Assembly: GCA_902729315.2 (NCBI GenBank)
Contig: LR746268.1
Location: forward strand, 8,415,501-8,479,500
DNA length: 64,000 nt
Source of the DNA: Spirodela intermedia
Lineage: Eukaryota; Streptophyta; Magnoliopsida; Alismatales; Araceae
Direction: 5' to 3'
Shown here in pieces: positions 58,601-64,000 of this stretch (position 1 is the first letter of the stretch; each line of letters begins with the position of its first letter). The position numbers were made by a program, and so were the translations under genes. The notes below the pieces were generated by a model, which was not told where the DNA came from, ran no database searches, and worked only from the letters and a program-made list of their open reading frames with translations.

Positions 58601-61600
58601 GTGTTGACATCTGTGCTAGCAATCGGGCTGAAGTGCCATCACTTGACTTTCAAATGCCAAAGCCTAAAAAATCGCAACAATAAGTCTGACTGAAGTACCA
58701 AGACATAAACTAGAAAAACTAGTTACTTTCTGGTCATTGAAGGAAGGAAGAACTTTCTGCAACAGTTAGTTGAATACTCTAATTTATGAAAGACACAAAC
58801 TAAAGAAAGATTGCCAAATTGGCAACAGTCCAAACGTTAAAAAGATTCCAAGGCATGGAAAGATTCTTCTCCAGATCTCAAATTATTCAAAGCACTTTAT
58901 CGTCATTTGAGTTGTGGCTCTAAATATCATGTCATACAATCATCTTGGAAGTTTTGTAAGCTGTTTTTCTTGTAATCTTTTGGAATCATATAAGGTTGCT
59001 AGAAAGAAAGGCCAGAAGGTATTGTTGAGAAACAAGATCAATTGAGAACAGACAGATTTCCTCTTTCACAGAGGACAGGGGTGAAATGGTGGAAACCACC
59101 TCAACCCATCATTGATCTCTTACACCCATTAAAAGGAAGTAAACCATATAGACTCTTTTCCAAAATACCCTCAATGCTTTACAATATTTTCCTTAGAACT
59201 TTCAATACTCCCCCTCAAGATTCACTTTAGAAAAGTTCATCTTGATTAAATCATTGATGATCATGCTGTTGCTGGAAAGAAATGCATGATGACGACAATC
59301 CGTTGTGGTACCAACTCCCTTGTGACGGTGTCAAAAAGCTCCTCTACTGGGATGTGACAATGTGGGACTGCTTTGTTGTATGATAATGCTGTCTAACGCG
59401 GACTGCGCAAGATGGTGCTGAACTGTGCAAGACGGCACAGAATGACATCGGATGACGCTGGATGACCTTGGGACACTCGAGATGGCACTGGACAGAGGGC
59501 AATGCCAAACAGAGGAGGGGCGAGGTGTATGACACCAGAGGGAGGTGGAGGGATGGCGCTGGACAGAGGTGTATAGCACCAGACAGCATGGACGGCAGCG
59601 GTGGGAACTCTGAGAGACTTGGTCACCAAACTAGGAAGGATGTTGAATGAATGCAGGATAGAGGCCAATAGATTAAGGACAGAGGACGGTGGACTAAGGA
59701 GGACAGAGGACACACTGGACATCAAACGACACTGGACGGAGGAGAGACAATGAGGGACGGCATGGGATGATGCTGAATTGGGTGGGATAATGCTAGACCG
59801 AAGAGGGACGATGTTGGAAAATGAGAGATGACGCCGGACAGAGGATGAACACTGGACTGAGACAACACTTGATGGATGATGACATAGGATTGAGGAGGAT
59901 GCCGGATGAATGTCGGACACAGCGCAATGTCAATCACATGACTTACTTTATTATTGCTATCTCACACCATCATGAAGATTGATGATGATGTCAGCATTGA
60001 GGAAGAATGCTCTTCTGCTGCTAGGATTTCTGCCCTAGCTGCTTTGTGGATAGGCAGTGCCGGACAGGAGACAGTCTTGGACGAGATGCAGCCCCGGACA
60101 AGGGGGATGCCAGATTGGATGCGGCCCCAAATAAGGGCGGCGTCGCCAGACTAGATGCTGCCCTGGACAAGGGCAGCATAGGAAGACCAAACTGTAATAT
60201 AGTATTATCTGAATCGACTAAACTAGGCCCATGGAGATTCCTTCGGACCATAGAGAGATTTCCTGTAGGTGACAGACTAAGTTGGACTCCCCTTCCCCTT
60301 AAGCAACAAAACCTAGTGGTTACTCCATGTAAATCTCCTGTTGTAAGTCACCATGAAGGAACGCACTCTTGATATCTAGCTGATGTAGAAGCCAAGAGAA
60401 CCGGACAGTCAATACCAAGAAGATCCGTACTAAAGTAATTTTGGCAACTTGAGAGAATGTCTCAACATAATCTTCACCATAATCTGTCCAACATTCAATT
60501 TGCTTACTTTCAGAGGGAGAAAATGGTGGAAGGACTTCTGATTAAATATTAAACCCAAGAGAATGCGAAATAGTCAAGTCAAGATAGGACACTTTGAAAA
60601 TCTGCACACAACGTTTGTGATCCTCATCTTCACATAAATGTATATAGTAGTACATGTGAAACGTGTCATCCTATTGCCAAAGATATTGATTATTCCCAGA
60701 TCTCAAATGCTTATTACTCCTTTTTATCAAATTTAGACTCTATTTTGATACCTTCTATACCAATAATAATGTTCTGAAGGATCCACATTGGGTCATGAAT
60801 AATCTGAATCAACATAAGAGTTAAATGGTTGCAGCCTTTGTTAACCTTGATTATCAATAGATGAATTTTTTGAAGTTCTATGGACATATTATTTTATGGG
60901 AATAGCCTTACCCTCTTTTTCATGTCTATTTTCATTGTTGGCACCAGTCACTGCATAGTTTAAGATGCTTTCCCCCTTTTTTTCAAACTATTTTTATTTT
61001 GTCTACCACAAGTTCAACAAGGGGGTTTTTCAGATGTATTCTTCCTCTCTTTCTATTATGCCTTTATTATCATTGTCTTCCAAGTTATATAAATTTTGAA
61101 GTTCTAGCAAGAAAAGGGGTAAAAAGGTAGATATCAATTGGTTGCATTGAAGGTCCACAACAAGAAGTGCATAACCGATCCAATCCTGTGGTAACAGTTG
61201 TTGACAATGAGATGAACCATTATGGTGAACATCACCACTGTTTGCCACACAAGGCTCATAAATACTGATTTTGCATACTTAATGTGAAAAAAAGAGGGCG
61301 AGTTCCAATTGAAGCCTAGGACTTAGTGAGACAAACACCTTTGTTATGATTCAATATGAATATCATGCTCCCCTTTGGAAAATTTCTGTGATACCCCGTT
61401 GGGTACCTTAGGTCCCTTAGTCCACACCACTTTCGTGTAGATTAGAGCTCTTATATACGGGGTTGCTTCAGAGCTGAGTGTATATATACGGGGTCCCTTA
61501 GTCCACACCACTTATGAATATTCCTGACTTTTTTATGGTCAATGGTTACATAGTAATATTCACCTCCAAAGAACAATGATAGACGGACAGTGGATGAGGA

Positions 61601-63784
61601 TCTTCAACTAATTTTGCTGCCAAAACCAATGGGAAAAGGTTTAACATGTCGTTTTCTTCATAAACAGCAAGAAGAAAGAAAGCCCAGTGCAAGTCAACCT
61701 GTCTTCAGCTAACAATAAGGGCTATGCCAGCCAATCTCCCCTTTTTTGTTTGACAATGCTTTAGAGCTACCATTTTCAAAACCAATCCCTCATTTTCTCC
61801 TTAAAGACGTCACCTCCAAAACAAAATAGATCACATGTTCCCCCTTTTTTATTCATCTTTAAAGCATATGTCACCAAACTTCAATTCTTAGCTAGACCAA
61901 AGTGCCATTTCAGGGTCAGAACCTTACTGTATATGGATGTAAGGTACATAAATTCCGTAGGTTTTTCACCTTGCATTCATAACTTCATAGGTTTAAACCA
62001 TCTATTCAGCATCCATTTCATCATCCCTACTGGATCATAAATTACATTCAATTAATCGTGCTAGCAGGATTCTTTTTAAATTCGACATCTATATTGGTAT
62101 AAAAATTAATATGTAATCATCACTTAAGCATTAAGGTCAAAGCCATGTGATACTTTTGTTCAAAACTTTAAAAAATGATGACGTGAATGCTGCTTTGAAA
62201 ATCTAAAATTCTTATGAACTATCCCAGTTTCATGGAAAAGAATGATAGAAGAACGCCTAGAAAAAGAAGGCTAAGTTTTAGCTAAAAAGCGAAAAAATGA
62301 CTGTAAGAAAAAATTAATGAACTAAATACTAAATCTTTGCACAAGAGCATTCAGCACAAGGAATTTACCTTATCATGTACATGATTGAAGAACTCAAATA
62401 ATATGAACGACAAAAATGCTGAGCAGCTTTTGCTCCCTCCTGAAAAAAAATATATTTTAGAGTTAACAGGGAAATAATTGTACAATCCCAAAACTGAGAA
62501 AGAGATCCGTTTCAGCAAGTAATCAACGATTGCCAACAGAATATGCAATAAAAACCATCAATAATGACAACTTAATAACCTCATGCAAAATCTTTGACCA
62601 CTTGCTGTATGCAAGGGCCATTAATAGGTGGTCAGAATGCCTCGCTCCCTCATTTGTATCAGGTAATCCATCAACCTTACTACCCAACAACATTAACTTT
62701 GCTCTTTCACTGGTTTCTTTCTGCAGTAGAAAAAAAATCATTTATTTTAGCGGCCACTGAGACAGGCTAAACCATTAGATAAAAGGACTGATTAATTGTC
62801 ACCTCATCCTTTGGAGTCACAAACGGTGACTTGTGGCTTAAAAATGCTGCAACTGAAAGAATTGGTGATAAACAACTAAATAGCGCACCATACAGCATCA
62901 TCTATAAAGAAAAAGGAGAAAATAAAGAACCGTCAAAGAATATCATAACAAATCAAGACTAAGAATAAATAAAATGATAAACGTTTATAAACATTCAAAT
63001 GTCTTGGAATTTAACGTTTTGGCTGTATAGGTAAATCAATAACTTGGAGATGTACACAAAAGTGACTGGTTTTGATATGTGTGCATTGGGATATGTTATT
63101 CCAATCCAACTATGGCACTACTATTCAAAATGGTATAAAAGTTTAGAAGATCAGTTACATGCCGCAATATTTTTTAAATTGAGAGAAGTGGTACAATGGT
63201 AGAAAAAATGCAATGAACGATGCAGAAGTGAGCATTGATGAACATAGATGAGATTCCAGGCTTTGCAGTTCCGTAGCATAATGTTCTGGTTCACATAATA
63301 TGGTCTATCGATAAATAATGGGCGATCAGTACGAGCAAATGTGCACCTTGAACGTTATACTGAAAGCGTATATCTTCATAGGACTGACCCACTACAATCT
63401 TTGACAATGTCTTCTTACTGTTAAGCAGTAGAAAGATGTCTTCTTGCCTAACTTACCAGCAGAATAAAGATGAAACAATCTCTTAATTCTTAGCAGCAAG
63501 TGGACGACAGACATGTGAACCTCTTATACTTATTTTGTTCAAAGGATTGCAAGAACAAATTCAACAAATGGATGAGACTACGACCCAAGAAACAAAATAT
63601 TAGGAAATATTTAATTTTCGCGGTACCGAGTGATAGATTTAGATAACACTTTTCTTGCCACCTTCTTAATGAAATCAACGGAGGAAACAAGAGTCAAAAC
63701 CTTTCCAATCAGGACATCGACAGGAAGCTTTGCAAGATGATAGCCAAGAGGTGTCATCTTCTCATCACCATCAATGGCTCCGAC
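52472..63784 (-). CDS. DExH-box ATP-dependent RNA helicase (DHX29/36/57 group), C-terminal part
   Basis: C-terminal third of a DEAH/RHA RNA helicase, closest in memory to plant DExH7. Exons in transcript order: 63701-63784, 62803-62901, 62580-62720, 62369-62439, 55583-55652, 54778-54870, 54137-54352, 53779-53871, 52971-53093, 52472-52543; 353 aa, all phases consistent. The HA2 domain starts with VGAIDGDEKMTPLGYHLAKL and continues MLYGALFSCLSPILSVAAFL, then SHKSPFVTPKDE. The OB-fold follows: DMRTQFGTLLADIGL, WFTEASQPFN, AIVCAGLYPNVAA, VHIHPSSVN, FLRDTTIVSPYCILLFGG. The tail VRSIVHLLLEEDKQ is the family end. The helicase core lies right of the window. Intron 55653-62368 (6.7 kb) has been enlarged by retroelement debris. 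A further exon may begin at the extreme right edge, which I could not confirm. Confidence 0.93.
52597..52660. repeat. (TAA)n microsatellite in the last DExH intron
   Basis: About twenty TAA units in the intron between the last two helicase exons (52544-52970). Confidence 0.95.
58930..59204 (-). mobile_element. Copia-type LTR (about 275 bp)
   Basis: Begins TG and ends CA. At its left edge ggctctaaatatca (58916-58929) resembles the antisense of the copia primer-binding site (ggctctgatacca). At its right edge actccccctcaag (59207-59219) is the antisense of the typical polypurine tract ctTGAGGGGGAGT. Element sense is therefore the minus strand. No second LTR copy was found by eye within the intron. 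Confidence 0.6.
59380..59930. repeat. Degenerate gatgNcgctggaca minisatellite
   Basis: Dozens of variants of gatg(a/g)cgctgga(c/t)-gagg with irregular spacing. The pattern lacks stops on the minus strand over 59393-59920 (a 175-codon Ser/Pro/Val-rich frame of SSVQCHL-like repeats), which is best read as a by-product of the repeat. Confidence 0.75.
60046..60180. repeat. Tandem repeat with units of about 33 bp (gccNcggacaagggNgatgcc)
   Basis: Four diverged copies of a block containing gatgc(a/c/t)gcccNgga-aagggc. Next to and probably related to the array at 59380-59930. Confidence 0.65.
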
Positions 63785-64000
63785 CTGCATCATGAAAATA
63801 AAGAAAAAATGCAAAGTTTTGATCATCCAATGACATTAAACAAAATGAGAGTTATCTATGGAGGTTGAAAAAAAAGTTTGCTTATGTGGTGACATCAATA
63901 TGTGAATAGTAGTACAAGAATGTACTCCTATCAACTCTCAATTAAATAAAGAAAAATCTTCTATAAAAGAGCAAAAACATGTACCAGGATATTTCATAGA

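Larger units (their letters stand above)
59205..60560 (-). mobile_element. Degenerate Ty1/copia internal region with reverse-transcriptase fragment
   Basis: On the minus strand around 60240-60520 a frame matches plant copia reverse transcriptase: a YGEDYVETFSQVAK stretch (family: DYEETFAPVAK) followed by QLDIKSAFLHGDL (family: QLDVKNAFLHGDL). It is interrupted by an in-frame stop at 60320-60322 and diverged residues, so it is dead. Toward the element 3' end the expected RT/RNase H sequence is replaced by the simple repeats at 59380-60180. The right boundary is unknown. Confidence 0.8.
55653..62368 (-). other. 6.7-kb helicase intron, AT-rich with retroelement remnants
   Basis: It separates the exons ending MYMIR and beginning DMRTQFG, which are adjacent in homologues. 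The left part (55653-58900) is AT-rich with no identified content; a short duplication of tgacttaatcatccctt lies near 56519-56555. The centre holds the LTR and copia pieces described separately. The right part (60600-62360) has no recognised gene; a 22-bp block ggtcccttagtccacaccac recurs at about 61407 and 61492. Confidence 0.7.

Noticed and set aside
59393-59920. A 175-codon Ser/Pro-rich minus frame as a gene
   Set aside because: It is the translation of a degenerate minisatellite within a dead retroelement.

Overview
This is nuclear DNA of a flowering plant. The families include plant-only ones (TIC110, PsbS, SnRK2, NAC, STOP1, filament-like plant protein, CBSCBSPB), and the genes have GT-AG introns and polypurine or AT-rich spacers. 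Several coding exons are very GC-rich at third positions (INTS3-like, NAC, STOP1, PsbS, TIC110 exon 1), which is more typical of monocots. About one gene per 4 kb points to a compact genome. A small-genome monocot such as a duckweed would fit, but that is only a guess.

Layout, left to right: TIC110 (minus, first coding exon only, running off the left edge); an alkaline-ceramidase-family membrane enzyme (plus, 7 exons); a filament-like plant protein (minus, 4 exons) whose last exon runs into a tRNA-Gln(UUG) gene on the same strand; CBSCBSPB (minus, 14 exons) divergent from PSBS (plus, 3 exons, with an apparent 1-nt frameshift); a subclass-I-like SnRK2 kinase (plus, 9 exons); an intronless Integrator subunit 3 N-terminal-domain protein (plus); a BASS1-like plastid transporter (minus, 7 exons); a VND/NST-like NAC factor (minus, 3 exons); an EMB8-type alpha/beta hydrolase (plus, 14 exons over 10 kb); a STOP1-like zinc-finger factor (plus); TMEM18 (minus, 4 exons) divergent from CCDC47 (plus, 3 exons); and the 3' part of a DExH-box RNA helicase (minus, 10 exons seen), which has a 6.7-kb intron holding Ty1/copia debris.

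The genes do not form a pathway; this is an ordinary mosaic of housekeeping genes. Two divergent pairs (CBSCBSPB/PSBS and TMEM18/CCDC47) share short upstream regions. Three genes serve the plastid envelope or thylakoid (TIC110, BASS1, PSBS), and three membrane proteins probably sit in the ER or nuclear envelope (ceramidase, TMEM18, CCDC47). Exon structures were built by hand from splice consensus, reading-phase continuity and remembered family sequences. Every joined frame closes, except in PSBS.

I see no new multi-gene system. The points most worth following are the PSBS frameshift, the FPP coding end inside a tRNA gene (a possible mRNA:tRNA dicistron), an LTR flanked by internal copia signals on both sides, a duplicated splice-acceptor region in the ceramidase gene, and a long degenerate minisatellite inside an EMB8 intron.
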